From: an uncultured Oscillospiraceae bacterium | Lineage (GTDB): Bacteria > Bacillota > Clostridia > Oscillospirales > Oscillospiraceae | DNA length: 64,000 bases | Assembly: GCA_934597255.1 (NCBI GenBank) | Contig: CAKTQV010000004.1 | Span: 167,801 to 231,800 of the forward strand | Direction of reading: 5' to 3' | In this document: one piece after another, positions 18,444 through 26,865 of the stretch | Numbering within the stretch: the first letter of the stretch is position 1 | Layout: the number at the start of each line of letters is the position of its first letter | Notes under the pieces: model-generated | Databases searched by the model: none | The model's input: the letters and a program-made list of their open reading frames with translations, nothing else | What the model was told of the DNA's origin: nothing | Made by a program: the position numbers and the translations under genes

Positions 18444-19904
18444 TCAGCCGATCACGCCTTTGTCCACAAGGCGGAAGCGGATGTCGAAGGATTTGCCCTC
18501 GCGGTACACCGTGCAGCATATCTCGTCGCCGACGGCGAGCGCGTCCTTGATGGCGTTGACGTCGTCCACGGAGGCGACGGGCGTGCCGTTGACGGCGGTG
18601 ATCACGTCGCCGGCCTGCATCCCCTGCGCGAAGGCGTCGGAATTTTCGTCCACGCGGGACACATAAATGCCGGACGGCAGGCCGTAGCGCTCCATGGCCT
18701 CCTCGCTCACGGGGCCGGCCACGATGCCGAGCGTGGGCTGCCCGGGAACGTAGCCGTATTCCACGATGGCGTCCACCACGGGCTTGATGACGCTCGTGGG
18801 GATGGCGAAGCCGATGCCCTCTACGGCGGCGGAGTAGGTGAACATGACCTTCATGTTGGTGATGCCGACGACCTGGCCGTGCATATTGATGAGCGGGCCG
18901 CCGGAGTTGCCCTCGTTGAGCGCGGCGTTCGTCTGCAGGAGGGTCATGCTGAAGCCCTTGTTCGACACGGAGCGGTTGATGGCGGAGATGATGCCGTTGG
19001 TCATCGTGCCGGCGTACTGCTCGCCGAGCGGGTTGCCGATGGCGACGACGCCGTCGCCGACCTGGCAGGAGGCCGAATCGGCAAACGCGGCGCAGGGGAA
19101 ATTCTCGCCCTCGATCTTCAGAACGGCCAGATCGGTGGCGGTATCGCTGCCGACAAAGCGCGCGCTGCGGCTGTCGCCGTCGGGGAAGATTACATCGGCG
19201 GCGTCCGAGCCCTCCAGCACATGGGCGTTGGTGACGACATAGCCGTCGGTCGTGAAAACGACGCCCGTGCCCCAGCTCCATTTCTCGCCGCTGCGATAGC
19301 AGGTGATGCCGACAACGGCGGGGCTGAGCTGGGCGTAGATATCCTGCAGGGACTTCTCCGCGCCGGCCGTGCTCTCCAGCGTCAGCGTGACGCCGGTGCC
19401 GGTGGGGGCGGCGGGGATGTCGATGTCGGAGCTTGACGTGAAGTAGCTGTCAAAATACTCGTACATATCCGCGCCGTCGGGGATGCCGGCGTCGGAGGCG
19501 CTGCTGTCGCCGCCGTCCGCGGCAAAGGGGAGGACCGGCTCGACGGCGCTTTCCAGATGCACGTGCAGGTGCGGCCCGAGAATGCGCAGCACGATCCCGG
19601 CGCCGGCCAGCAGACACAGCGCGGCGATGGCGACGGCGCGCCACACGGGGGAGACCCGTTTGCCCGCCGAAGGGGTGGCCGGCTGGAAGCAGGACGCGCC
19701 GGATCGGAAATGGGGCGCGTCCGGCTGAAAATAGGGCGTGGTGGGCCGAACCCCGTCGGCCGGGGCGTCGGAGGCTTCTTCGGCCGGCGGCTCCGGGGCG
19801 GCGGCCTTTTCCGCTTCTTCGGCATACCAGCCGTCGGCCTCTCCGGGCGTCATCGGACGGCCGTTGTACCAGCGGCCGTTTCGGTTCTGTTCGTTGTAAA
19901 GCAA
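18444..19904 (-). CDS. HtrA/DegP-like membrane-anchored serine protease with PDZ domain
   Basis: This 486-residue protein has a Pro/Ala-rich cytoplasmic N-terminus (1-85), one transmembrane helix (about 88-110), an S1C trypsin domain with intact triad His228 (TNAHV), Asp258 (DLAVL) and Ser334 (GNSGGP), and a C-terminal PDZ domain (about 385-480) with the GIYVSRVDENSDAFAQGMQAGDVI carboxylate-binding pattern. It would degrade misfolded exported proteins outside the membrane. The start is TTG at 19904 with GGAG at 9 nt. Immediately upstream lie the kinase and response regulator, the arrangement of CssRS-HtrA type secretion-stress control. Confidence 0.88.
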   Translation of the reverse strand: MLYNEQNRNGRWYNGRPMTPGEADGWYAEEAEKAAAPEPPAEEASDAPADGVRPTTPYFQPDAPHFRSGASCFQPATPSAGKRVSPVWRAVAIAALCLLAGAGIVLRILGPHLHVHLESAVEPVLPFAADGGDSSASDAGIPDGADMYEYFDSYFTSSSDIDIPAAPTGTGVTLTLESTAGAEKSLQDIYAQLSPAVVGITCYRSGEKWSWGTGVVFTTDGYVVTNAHVLEGSDAADVIFPDGDSRSARFVGSDTATDLAVLKIEGENFPCAAFADSASCQVGDGVVAIGNPLGEQYAGTMTNGIISAINRSVSNKGFSMTLLQTNAALNEGNSGGPLINMHGQVVGITNMKVMFTYSAAVEGIGFAIPTSVIKPVVDAIVEYGYVPGQPTLGIVAGPVSEEAMERYGLPSGIYVSRVDENSDAFAQGMQAGDVITAVNGTPVASVDDVNAIKDALAVGDEICCTVYREGKSFDIRFRLVDKGVIG

Positions 19905-19922
19905 GGTTTGCGGCTCCTTTCG

Positions 19923-21377
19923 TCAGCCGTCGCGCTCCGGGGACGGGAGCGGCGCCGGCGGTTCGGCCTCGGCCAGCGTGAAGATGAAGGCGGTCTCGCC
20001 GTTTTCACTCGTGACATAAATGTCCTGGTCGTGGCTGTCCAGAATGGCTTTGACCATATACAGGCCGAGTCCGGCTCCGTCGCGGTCAAGACCGCGGGAG
20101 CTGTCGGACTTGTGAAAGCGCTCGAAGATCCGCGGCAGCTCCTCCGGGGCGATGGTCTGCCCCCGATCGGCGATGCGGGTATACAGCTTTCCGTTTTCCT
20201 TCCACAGCCCGATGGTCAGACGGCTGCCGTCGTCGGCAAATTTGACGGCGTTGTCCAGTATGTTATAAACCACGCGCGTCAGCGCGTCAACATTCCCCAG
20301 CGCGTACAGATGCTCCTCCGGCACGTTCAGATCGACATCCATCGCCTTTTTCCCGATGCGGCTTTCAAAATTCAGAAGCGTGCGCAAAACGAGCTCCGTG
20401 TGGTCGAAGACGGTGAACTGCGCGCTGTCGGCGCCCTCCTGCAGCCGGGACATATCCAGCATGCTGCGGACGAGGCGGTTGAGACGCTTGGTCTCCGAGG
20501 AGATCGTCTGCAGATATTTCGGCGCGTCCGCCTGCGATATCGTCCCGTCCAGTATGCCGTCGGCAAAGCCGGCGATGCTGGTCATCGGCGTGCGCAGCTC
20601 ATGGGAGACGTTGGAGATGAATTCGCGGCGCGTGCGCTCGTTGCGTTCGAGCGATTCGGCCATGGAATTGAACGCGTCGGTCAGCTCGCTGATCTCGTTG
20701 AGCCCCGGATGCGGGCTTACGCGCGCGGAGAAATTGCCCTTGGAAAAGCTGTGGGCGGCGGCGGCCATCTCCTTGAGCGGCCGCGTGTTGCGCACGGAGG
20801 CGCCCCATTCGATCGACACGGCCAGCACAAGGATGAGCACCGACATCGTGACGAAGATCGCCAGCAGCGTGCCCCAGTTTTCCAGCAGCTCGGACGAGTC
20901 GTAGCTGATGAAGACAAAGCCGATGAGCTGATTGTCCCGGTTGGCGATGGTCTTGGCCACGACATAGTGCGGCGCGCGGTAAAAGCCGCCAAGCCCCGTC
21001 AGCGCCTCGTAGCGCCCGGTCCGGCGAAGCTGATCCAGCACGGCGCTGTCGATGCAGGCGCCGATGTGCGGGCAGACCCATTCCATGTCCGAGCAGGACA
21101 CGACGACGCCCTTCGTGTTGCACAGGAAGATGTGCTTGCCGGTCGAGCGGGCCATGGACGAGATGTTCATGCGCAGGTCGATGTTCTGCAGGCCGCCGAA
21201 CAGATGGAAGGCGTTGGCGGTGCGCTCGACCTCCTCGGCGTTCTGCTCCATGTTCGTCCGCTCCTCCTGAACAATGTAGCCGCGCGCCATGAAAAACAGG
21301 CTCACGCCGAACAGAAGAAAGCACAGAGCGAACATCCCGGCCGTGACGACGAAATTTTTGAAAAAAATACTTTTCAC
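19923..21377 (-). CDS. Sensor histidine kinase, HAMP-HisKA-HATPase, with cysteine-rich extracytoplasmic sensor
   Basis: This 484-residue protein has two membrane helices (about 8-30 and 170-188) flanking an extracytoplasmic domain with four close cysteines (86, 95, 102, 108). HAMP follows (about 190-242), then HisKA with the phosphorylated His259 (SNVSHELRTP), and a HATPase_c domain with N-box (VVYNILDNAVKFA), G1 (IADRGQTI) and G2 (GAGLGLYMVKAI). The signal is unknown; disulfide or metal status is one possibility raised by the cysteines. GTG start with a weak AGG. It lies 40 nt after the regulator and 18 nt before the htrA start. Confidence 0.88.
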   Translation of the reverse strand: MKSIFFKNFVVTAGMFALCFLLFGVSLFFMARGYIVQEERTNMEQNAEEVERTANAFHLFGGLQNIDLRMNISSMARSTGKHIFLCNTKGVVVSCSDMEWVCPHIGACIDSAVLDQLRRTGRYEALTGLGGFYRAPHYVVAKTIANRDNQLIGFVFISYDSSELLENWGTLLAIFVTMSVLILVLAVSIEWGASVRNTRPLKEMAAAAHSFSKGNFSARVSPHPGLNEISELTDAFNSMAESLERNERTRREFISNVSHELRTPMTSIAGFADGILDGTISQADAPKYLQTISSETKRLNRLVRSMLDMSRLQEGADSAQFTVFDHTELVLRTLLNFESRIGKKAMDVDLNVPEEHLYALGNVDALTRVVYNILDNAVKFADDGSRLTIGLWKENGKLYTRIADRGQTIAPEELPRIFERFHKSDSSRGLDRDGAGLGLYMVKAILDSHDQDIYVTSENGETAFIFTLAEAEPPAPLPSPERDG

Positions 21378-21417
21378 GGTTCAGCCTAATTCTATATGTA
21401 ATACAGGCACGGCCGGC

Positions 21418-22107
21418 TCAGCCGGGGCCGAGCTCGAACTTGTAGCCGACGCCCCAGACGGTCTTGAGCCGCCACTGGTCGGAAACGCCCTCGAGCTTTT
21501 CGCGCAGACGCTTGATATGCACGTCCACGGTCCGGCTGTCGCCGAAATAGTCGAAGCCCCAGACCTCGTCGAGAAGCTGGTTGCGCGTGTAGACGCGGTT
21601 GGGGGCGCTGGCCAGATGGAACAGAAGCTCCATCTCCTTCGGCGGCGTGTCGATCTTTTTCCCGTTGACGATCAGCTCGTAGGAGTCCAGATCGATCACG
21701 AGCCGGTCAAACTCGAGCCGGTGCGCTGCGGCCGTCTCGTCGCCGCCGCGGCGGCGCATCACGGCGTGGATGCGCGCCATGAGCTCCTTCGCGTCGAAGG
21801 GCTTGGTGACGTAATCGTCCGCGCCGAGCTCAAGGCCGGTCACCTTGTCGAAGGTCTCGCCCTTGGCGGTGAGCATGATGATGCTCATCTGTGAAAAGCT
21901 GCGCACCTCGCGGCACACCTGCCATCCGTCCTTGACCGGCAGCATGATGTCCAGCAGCAGAAGCTGCGGCTCCTCGCTGCGCGCCAGCTCCACGGCCTTT
22001 CCGCCGTCCGGCGCGATAAAGACCTCGAAGCCCTCCTTCTCCAGATACAGACGAAGAAGCTCGGCGATGTTGGCGTCGTCCTCGGCGATCAGAGCCTTTT
22101 TCGTCAT
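21418..22107 (-). CDS. OmpR/PhoB-family response regulator
   Basis: This 229-residue regulator has a receiver domain (phospho-acceptor Asp in LLLLDIMLP near residue 53, acidic pair EDD at 9-11, switch Thr in MLTAK, Lys in DYVTKPF) and a winged-helix DNA-binding domain with the transactivation loop NRVYTRNQLLDEVWG and recognition helix TVDVHIKRLREKLE. It would be phosphorylated by the adjacent kinase and probably controls htrA. The ATG at 22107 has GGAGG; a farther ATG is rejected because it runs through the leader. A TATAAT on the minus strand at 22160-22155 lacks a good -35, so activation may be needed. Confidence 0.9.
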   Translation of the reverse strand: MTKKALIAEDDANIAELLRLYLEKEGFEVFIAPDGGKAVELARSEEPQLLLLDIMLPVKDGWQVCREVRSFSQMSIIMLTAKGETFDKVTGLELGADDYVTKPFDAKELMARIHAVMRRRGGDETAAAHRLEFDRLVIDLDSYELIVNGKKIDTPPKEMELLFHLASAPNRVYTRNQLLDEVWGFDYFGDSRTVDVHIKRLREKLEGVSDQWRLKTVWGVGYKFELGPG

Positions 22108-22223
22108 ATGCGATTCCTCCCCATGCGGCAAAGTTCCTTTGTAAATATACCACAATTATAAGCGCGCTTCCAGAGCAAAGGTGAACAAAATGTAAAAAGC
22201 GAAAAAAGCGGGGGAAAATGCAC

Positions 22224-22260
22224 TTGACTTTAGCATGGTAATGTGTTAGCTTGATAACAC
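22224..22260 (+). promoter_or_regulatory. Promoter and inverted-repeat operator of the amino acid ABC operon
   Basis: TTGACT (22224-22229), 17-nt spacer, then TAGCTT with an extended TGT before it. A perfect inverted repeat GTGTTA-N6-TAACAC (22243-22260) overlaps the weak -10, as an operator would. The regulator is not identifiable. Confidence 0.45.
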
Positions 22261-22288
22261 GATAAAAAATCAGACGGAGGATAAAGCA

Positions 22289-23092
22289 ATGAAAAAAGCG
22301 ATGGCAATGATGTGCGCGCTGCTTATGATGGCGGCGCTGTTTACCGGCTGCGGCAGCAAGCAGGACAAGGAGGCTGCGAGCGATCTGGCCTATGTGCAGG
22401 ACAAGGGAACGCTGGTCGTCGGCATCACTGACTTTGAGCCCATGGACTACCAGACGGACGACGGCAGCTGGATCGGCTTCGACGCCGACATGGCCAAGGC
22501 CTTTGCCGAAAGCCTCGGCGTGAGTGTGGAATTCGTGGAGATCGACTGGGACAACAAGATCCTGGAGCTTGACAGCAAATCCATCGACTGCGTGTGGAAC
22601 GGCATGACGCTCACCGACGAGGTCACGAGCGCCATGAGCTGCTCGAAGGCCTACTGCAACAACTATCAGGTGGTCGTCGTTCCGGCGGATAAGGCCGGCG
22701 AGTACCAGACGGCGGCCGACTGCGCCGGGCTGAGCTTCGCCGTGGAATCCGGCTCCGCCGGGCAGGCCGAGCTTGACAAGCTGGGGTATGATTACACCGA
22801 GGTCAAGGATCAGGCCACCGCGCTGATGGAGGTCGCCGCCGGCACGTCCGACGCCGCCGTGATCGATGCGCTGATGGCCGGCGCCATGGTGGGCGAGGGC
22901 ACGGGCTACGCCGATCTGACCTACACGGCCGGTCTGAACGCCGACGAGGGCGAGCAGTACGGCGTCGGCTTCCGCACCGGCAGCGAGCTGGCGGAAAAGC
23001 TCAACGAGTTCTTTGCCGCCTCCTATGCCGACGGCACCATGCAGCAGATCGCCGAGACCTACGGCATCCAGGCCGCGATCGTCGAGCCGTAA
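22289..23092 (+). CDS. Amino acid ABC transporter substrate-binding lipoprotein
   Basis: This 267-residue type 2 periplasmic-binding-fold protein has a signal peptide with lipobox LFTGC, the opening LVVGITDFEPMDYQ, IGFDADMAKAFAESLG, WNGMTLTDEVTSAMSCSKAY, and a crossover at SDAAVIDALMAGAM. It ends with the usual lobe-1 return helix (LNEFFAASYADGTMQQIAETYG). Members bind polar amino acids or cystine; the ligand cannot be fixed. A permease and an ATPase follow on the same strand, forming a complete importer. GGAGG precedes the ATG by 11 nt. Confidence 0.88.
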   Translation: MKKAMAMMCALLMMAALFTGCGSKQDKEAASDLAYVQDKGTLVVGITDFEPMDYQTDDGSWIGFDADMAKAFAESLGVSVEFVEIDWDNKILELDSKSIDCVWNGMTLTDEVTSAMSCSKAYCNNYQVVVVPADKAGEYQTAADCAGLSFAVESGSAGQAELDKLGYDYTEVKDQATALMEVAAGTSDAAVIDALMAGAMVGEGTGYADLTYTAGLNADEGEQYGVGFRTGSELAEKLNEFFAASYADGTMQQIAETYGIQAAIVEP

Positions 23093-23192
23093 GAACGGGG
23101 CCGAGCGCCCGGAAATAAGATATGCCGTTCCCCCGCTGCCGCCCTGACAGCGGGGAAACGGCGCGTTTATGTCCTATGAAAGCAGGAAAGAT

Positions 23193-23879
23193 ATGACGAG
23201 CTTTGCCCAACAGTTCCCCATTGTGTTTTCCGCGCTCAACGCGGGCTTTTTGCAGACCCTGAAGCTGTTCCTTATCACGCTCATCGGCGCCATCCCGCTG
23301 GGGCTGGTCATCGCCTTCGGCTCCATGAGCCGCTTTCAGCCGCTGCGCTGGCTGACGCGGCTGGTCGTGTGGGTCGTGCGCGGCACGCCGCTGATGCTGC
23401 AGCTGCTGGTCATTTATTTCTTCCCCGGCCTCGTCTGGAACTACCAGCTCTGGGGCAGCGGCGAGACCGGCCGCTTTCTGGCCGCCTGCGTGGCCTTCGT
23501 GTTCAACTACGCCTGCTATTTTTCGGAGATATACCGCGGCGGGATACAGGGCGTGCCCGCCGGGCAGACGGAGGCCGGGCAGGTGCTCGGCATGACGGGC
23601 CGGCAGATATTCTTCAAGGTCACGCTGCTTCAGATGGTCAAGCGCATCGTTCCGCCCATGTCCAACGAGATCATCACGCTCGTCAAGGACACGTCTCTGT
23701 CGCGCATCATTGCCCTGCAGGAGATCATCTGGGCCGGACAGGCCTTCATGAAAGGCAGCCACGGCATCTCCGGGGCGATCTGGCCGCTGTTTTTCACGGG
23801 CGTGTATTATCTGGTATTCAGCGGCGTTTTGACGGTGCTGCTTGGCCGGCTTGAAAAAAAGCTGGATTATTTCCGCTGA
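23193..23879 (+). CDS. Amino acid ABC transporter permease (HisM/GlnP type)
   Basis: This protein of 228 residues has about five membrane helices and the ATPase-coupling EAA loop (EAGQVLGMTGRQIFFKVTLLQMVKRIVPP, about residues 135-163). It forms the channel for the preceding binding protein, as a homodimer. The ATG at 23193 is supported by AGGA at 5-nt spacing; an ATG at 23169 would add eight residues but has a poorer ribosome site. It is 14 nt from the ATPase gene. Confidence 0.88.
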   Translation: MTSFAQQFPIVFSALNAGFLQTLKLFLITLIGAIPLGLVIAFGSMSRFQPLRWLTRLVVWVVRGTPLMLQLLVIYFFPGLVWNYQLWGSGETGRFLAACVAFVFNYACYFSEIYRGGIQGVPAGQTEAGQVLGMTGRQIFFKVTLLQMVKRIVPPMSNEIITLVKDTSLSRIIALQEIIWAGQAFMKGSHGISGAIWPLFFTGVYYLVFSGVLTVLLGRLEKKLDYFR

Positions 23880-23893
23880 GAGGAGGGGCAGGC

Positions 23894-24676
23894 ATGGCGC
23901 TGCTGGAAGCGAAAAATATATGCAAAAGCTTTGAAAAAACGGAGGTCCTGCGCGGGATCGACCTGTGTCTGGACAAGGGGCAGACGCTCTCGATCATCGG
24001 CTCGTCCGGCTCCGGGAAGACGACGCTGCTGCGCTGTCTGAACTTTTTGGAAAAGCCCGACCGGGGCACGATCACGGTCGCGGGCGAGACGCTGTTCGAC
24101 GCGGACGATCCGCAGACGCAGAAGCCCTCGGAGATACGGCGCAAGCGGCTGCACTTCGGCCTTGTGTTCCAGTCGTTCAACCTGTTTCCGCAGTATACGG
24201 CGCTGGAAAACGTCATGCTGGCGCGGCAGCTGCTGGCGAGGGAGCAGCCGGACTGGCGCCAGAATAAAAGGACCGTGAACGAGGCCATCCGCGCCGAGGC
24301 GGTCGAGCTTCTGGGGCGGATGGAGCTGTCCGGACGCATGGAGAATTATCCGCACCAGCTCTCCGGCGGCCAGTGCCAGCGGGTGGCTATCGCGCGGGCG
24401 CTGGCGCTGCAGCCGGACGTGCTCTGCTTCGACGAGCCGACGAGCGCGCTCGACCCGGAGCTGACGCGCGAGGTGCTGCGGGTGATCCGCGGCCTGGCCG
24501 AGCAGCGCACGACCATGATCATCGTCACGCACGAGATGAGCTTTGCGCGCGACGTGGCCGATCAGGTGATCTTCATGGACGAGGGAGCCATCGTGGAGCA
24601 GGGCGACCCGCGGCGCGTGTTCTCCGCGCCGGAAAAGGAGCGCACGCGCCGTTTCCTGGAAAGCTATCAGGCTTGA
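23894..24676 (+). CDS. Polar amino acid ABC transporter ATP-binding protein (GlnQ/HisP type)
   Basis: This 260-residue ATPase has Walker A GSSGSGKTT near residue 35, Q-loop VFQSFNLFPQYTALENV, signature LSGGQCQRVAIARAL, Walker B VLCFDEPTSALDP and the H-loop IIVTHEM. The C-terminal RRVFSAPEKERTRRFLE tail is typical of the polar amino acid subfamily. It powers the adjacent permease. As the only ATPase of this subfamily in the window it is a candidate to serve the ATPase-less transporter of the arg operon as well, which is inference. Confidence 0.92.
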   Translation: MALLEAKNICKSFEKTEVLRGIDLCLDKGQTLSIIGSSGSGKTTLLRCLNFLEKPDRGTITVAGETLFDADDPQTQKPSEIRRKRLHFGLVFQSFNLFPQYTALENVMLARQLLAREQPDWRQNKRTVNEAIRAEAVELLGRMELSGRMENYPHQLSGGQCQRVAIARALALQPDVLCFDEPTSALDPELTREVLRVIRGLAEQRTTMIIVTHEMSFARDVADQVIFMDEGAIVEQGDPRRVFSAPEKERTRRFLESYQA

Positions 24677-24782
24677 TTTCGCATCCGCCGTGCGGTAAAA
24701 TAACAAAAATGAGGATTCATTCCGGGCGGAGCCGCGCTTCGCGCCGGCAGGAAAGGGGAGCTGCGCTATCCGAAGGGCGATC

Positions 24783-25547
24783 GTGTGTGTGCTGCTGGCG
24801 GCGATGCTGCTGGCGCTGGCGGGGTGCGGCTCGTCGGCCGGCGGTCTGCGGATACTGGAGACCTACGAGGCGGACGGCGGCTATGTCATGGCGTTCCGGA
24901 AGGACGACCGGCTGTGCGAGCTGGTCACGGCCGTCATGCAGGAGCTTTCGGCCAACGGAACGCTCCGCACGGCGAGTCTGACCTGGTTCGGGGACGACCG
25001 GATCGCCATGGACGCCGAGCAGGGGGCCATGGACGAATACCGCGAGGGGCTGGAGACCCGGACGCTGATCGTCGGCGTCAACACGGACAATATGCCGCTC
25101 AGCTACGCCGAGGGCACGGAATACCGCGGCTTCGACGTGGACGTGGCGAACTACGTCTGCGGCTACCTTGGCTGGAGCATGGTCGTGCGGCCCATCGGCG
25201 CCGACGACATCGGCGTGCAGCTTGCCAGCGGCAACATCGACTGCGCCATGGGCGTTCCGGCGGCGGAGAAAACGAGCGGCTACAGCTACACGCCGGAGTA
25301 TCTGTCCGGCCAGTATGTTCTGGTCGCACGGCTGGACGGCCCGAAACGCCGCATGGGACTGCGCGGGAAGACGCTCGGCGTGATGACGTCGGACATCGAC
25401 GTTCTGAACACCAAGCCCAAATTTGTTGCCGGGCTGGGCAGCATCATCTACCAGACGAGCACGTCCAGCCTGTTCGCGGCGCTTTCGGCCGGCGAGGTGG
25501 ACGGGATCCTGGTGTCGAGTCCGGTCGCCGCGTATTATATGCGCTGA
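24783..25547 (+). CDS. Substrate-binding-protein-like lipoprotein with circularly permuted domain order
   Basis: This 254-residue lipoprotein starts at a GTG and has a signal peptide with lipobox LAGC (Cys15). Residues 22-70 read like the C-terminal end of a type 2 amino acid binding protein (GGYVMAFRKDD...LSANGTL...WFG). After a short linker, residues 94-253 read like its beginning and middle (LIVGVNTDNMPLSYAEG, YRGFDVDVA, GVPAAEKTSGYSYTPEYL, then VDGILVSSPVAAYY), stopping at the hinge crossover where residue 22 would continue. The order is therefore swapped relative to the protein at 22289. It could be an accessory binding protein of the upstream importer or a sensor. No ATG is available in frame upstream and the ribosome site is weak. 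Confidence 0.75.
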   Translation: MCVLLAAMLLALAGCGSSAGGLRILETYEADGGYVMAFRKDDRLCELVTAVMQELSANGTLRTASLTWFGDDRIAMDAEQGAMDEYREGLETRTLIVGVNTDNMPLSYAEGTEYRGFDVDVANYVCGYLGWSMVVRPIGADDIGVQLASGNIDCAMGVPAAEKTSGYSYTPEYLSGQYVLVARLDGPKRRMGLRGKTLGVMTSDIDVLNTKPKFVAGLGSIIYQTSTSSLFAALSAGEVDGILVSSPVAAYYMR

Positions 25548-25581
25548 ATCAAAGGGCCCGGATGAGACCCGGCCTATATGG

Positions 25582-25615
25582 AAAAACGCCCGGGGACACC
25601 CCCGGGCGTTTTTTG
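25582..25615. terminator. Bidirectional intrinsic terminator
   Basis: Stem AAAAACGCCCGGGG / CCCCGGGCGTTTTT with loop ACAC; A-run on the left and T-run on the right serve both the binding protein (+) and the GH3-like gene (-). Confidence 0.85.
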
Positions 25616-25657
25616 CCGGCTGTGCGGTTTTTGTCCGCGCGTGCGGAGGGCTTTGGA

Positions 25658-26782
25658 TCATCCGCGGGTGCTCTGGGCGTTGTCGTCAGCCTCTCCGGTC
25701 TCGGAGGTCGTCTCCGTTCCGGTCTCCTCCGCCGTCTCCGCGGCGGTTTCGCTCTCGGAGGCGCTTTCCGCCTCCGCCGTCTCCGGCTGGAGAATACCGG
25801 CCTCCAGCTTGGCAAAGAGGATGCGCTGGACGCTTTCGTTCAGACGCGAAAGCTCGATCTCGCCGCTGTTGACCGCGTCCAGGATCGCCTGCCCGGCGGC
25901 GGCCAGATCGTCCGGCGCGCAGATCATGTCGCAGCCGGCCAGCAGCGCGCCGACGGCAAGCTCGCCGTCGCTGTAGCCTTCGACGCCGCCGGTCAGCAGC
26001 GGCGTGAGGATAAGCCCGTTCCAGCCGTCCTGGCCGCGGAGCTGGCCGGTGACGTGGTCGTAGGACAGGAAGAAGGGAAGCGTGCGCTCCGCTTCGCCGG
26101 ATTCGGACTCGGATTCCGCGCTCTCGCCGCCGTCGCTTTCCACGGCGTCGTCCGGCACGATGACGGCGTAAAGCCCGTCAAGCGCTATCGAATCGCTGTA
26201 AGGGGCGGCGTACAGAAGGCCGCTTTCGCTGTCGCTCAGGCCGAGATTGAAGCCGAGCGAGCGCATGTTGCCGGCCAGCGAGACGTGGGAGCTGCCGGCG
26301 TTTTTATCATAGGCCAGAAACAGCGCCGTGGCCGAGCGCTCCTGCGCGCCGGAGAGCATATCCCGAAGCTGCGCTTCATCCTCGATGTTGTCGCTGGCAT
26401 ATATCAGCCCGCCCACGGGGGTGCTTTCCAGTCCGGCCTGCATCCCGTCGCCGCTGATCGTGACGGGGGAGACGCCGGTAACGGATTCCGGCGTGGCCAG
26501 GAAGAGCTGCCATATCTTTTCCTCGATGCCCATGGAGGCGAGCATCGCGCGGCTGAGCTCCTCGTTGGGGTTCGGCTCGGGCGTGGGCTCCGGCGTCGGC
26601 TCGGGCGTGGGCTCCGGCGTCGGCTCGGGCGTGGGCTCCGGCGTCGGCGGCGCGGTCACGATGGCGGCCATGTCGTTGCGTTGGGAGAAATTCGGTATCA
26701 GAACGAGCAGGCATACGGCGACCGTTATAACGGCCAGCACCAGCACAAGAATGTCCTGTGTTTTGAGTTTGTCCCGGTTCAT
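25658..26782 (-). CDS. Membrane-anchored, GH3-like protein without the catalytic His loop
   Basis: This 374-residue protein has one N-terminal membrane helix (about 11-30), a TPEP repeat stalk (about 46-72), then a domain resembling glycoside hydrolase family 3 N-terminal domains of the NagZ type: GIEEKIWQLFLATPES, VGGLIYASDNIEDEAQLRDML, and a C-terminal LAVGALLAGCDMICAPDDL...AILDAVNSGEIELSRLNESVQRILFAKLEAGIL. The KHFPGHG-type segment with the catalytic His is missing; the middle is shortened and replaced by acidic Ser/Glu sequence. A Glu/Thr/Ser-rich tail ends the protein. A binding or regulatory role at the envelope is more likely than hydrolysis. Confidence 0.6.
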   Translation of the reverse strand: MNRDKLKTQDILVLVLAVITVAVCLLVLIPNFSQRNDMAAIVTAPPTPEPTPEPTPEPTPEPTPEPTPEPNPNEELSRAMLASMGIEEKIWQLFLATPESVTGVSPVTISGDGMQAGLESTPVGGLIYASDNIEDEAQLRDMLSGAQERSATALFLAYDKNAGSSHVSLAGNMRSLGFNLGLSDSESGLLYAAPYSDSIALDGLYAVIVPDDAVESDGGESAESESESGEAERTLPFFLSYDHVTGQLRGQDGWNGLILTPLLTGGVEGYSDGELAVGALLAGCDMICAPDDLAAAGQAILDAVNSGEIELSRLNESVQRILFAKLEAGILQPETAEAESASESETAAETAEETGTETTSETGEADDNAQSTRG

Positions 26783-26865
26783 ATAAAAGCTCCTTCCTTC
26801 GGCGAAAATAAAGCTGCGCCCATCCTTGTGAAAAGAACGGGCGCAGGAAGCGCTTGAGACCCTCG

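Noticed and set aside
16824..19436. An 870-codon plus-strand frame antisense to argG/argH/htrA
   Set aside because: Shadow of real minus-strand genes; it reads through the argG promoter and the htrA terminator and has no recognisable motif.
22155..22183. Promoter for the response regulator-kinase-htrA operon
   Set aside because: TATAAT is present on the minus strand but every -35 at 16-19 nt is poor; noted in the gene entry but not listed as a feature.
24709..24782. An upstream ATG at 24709 as the start of the permuted binding protein
   Set aside because: It is in a different reading frame; the in-frame GTG at 24783 begins a good signal peptide. A sequencing frameshift cannot be excluded.
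24785..26857. A 690-codon plus-strand open frame across the permuted binding protein and GH3-like gene
   Set aside because: It is out of frame with the binding protein and antisense to the GH3-like gene, crosses a strong terminator, is Arg/Gly-rich with no domain, and arises from high GC.
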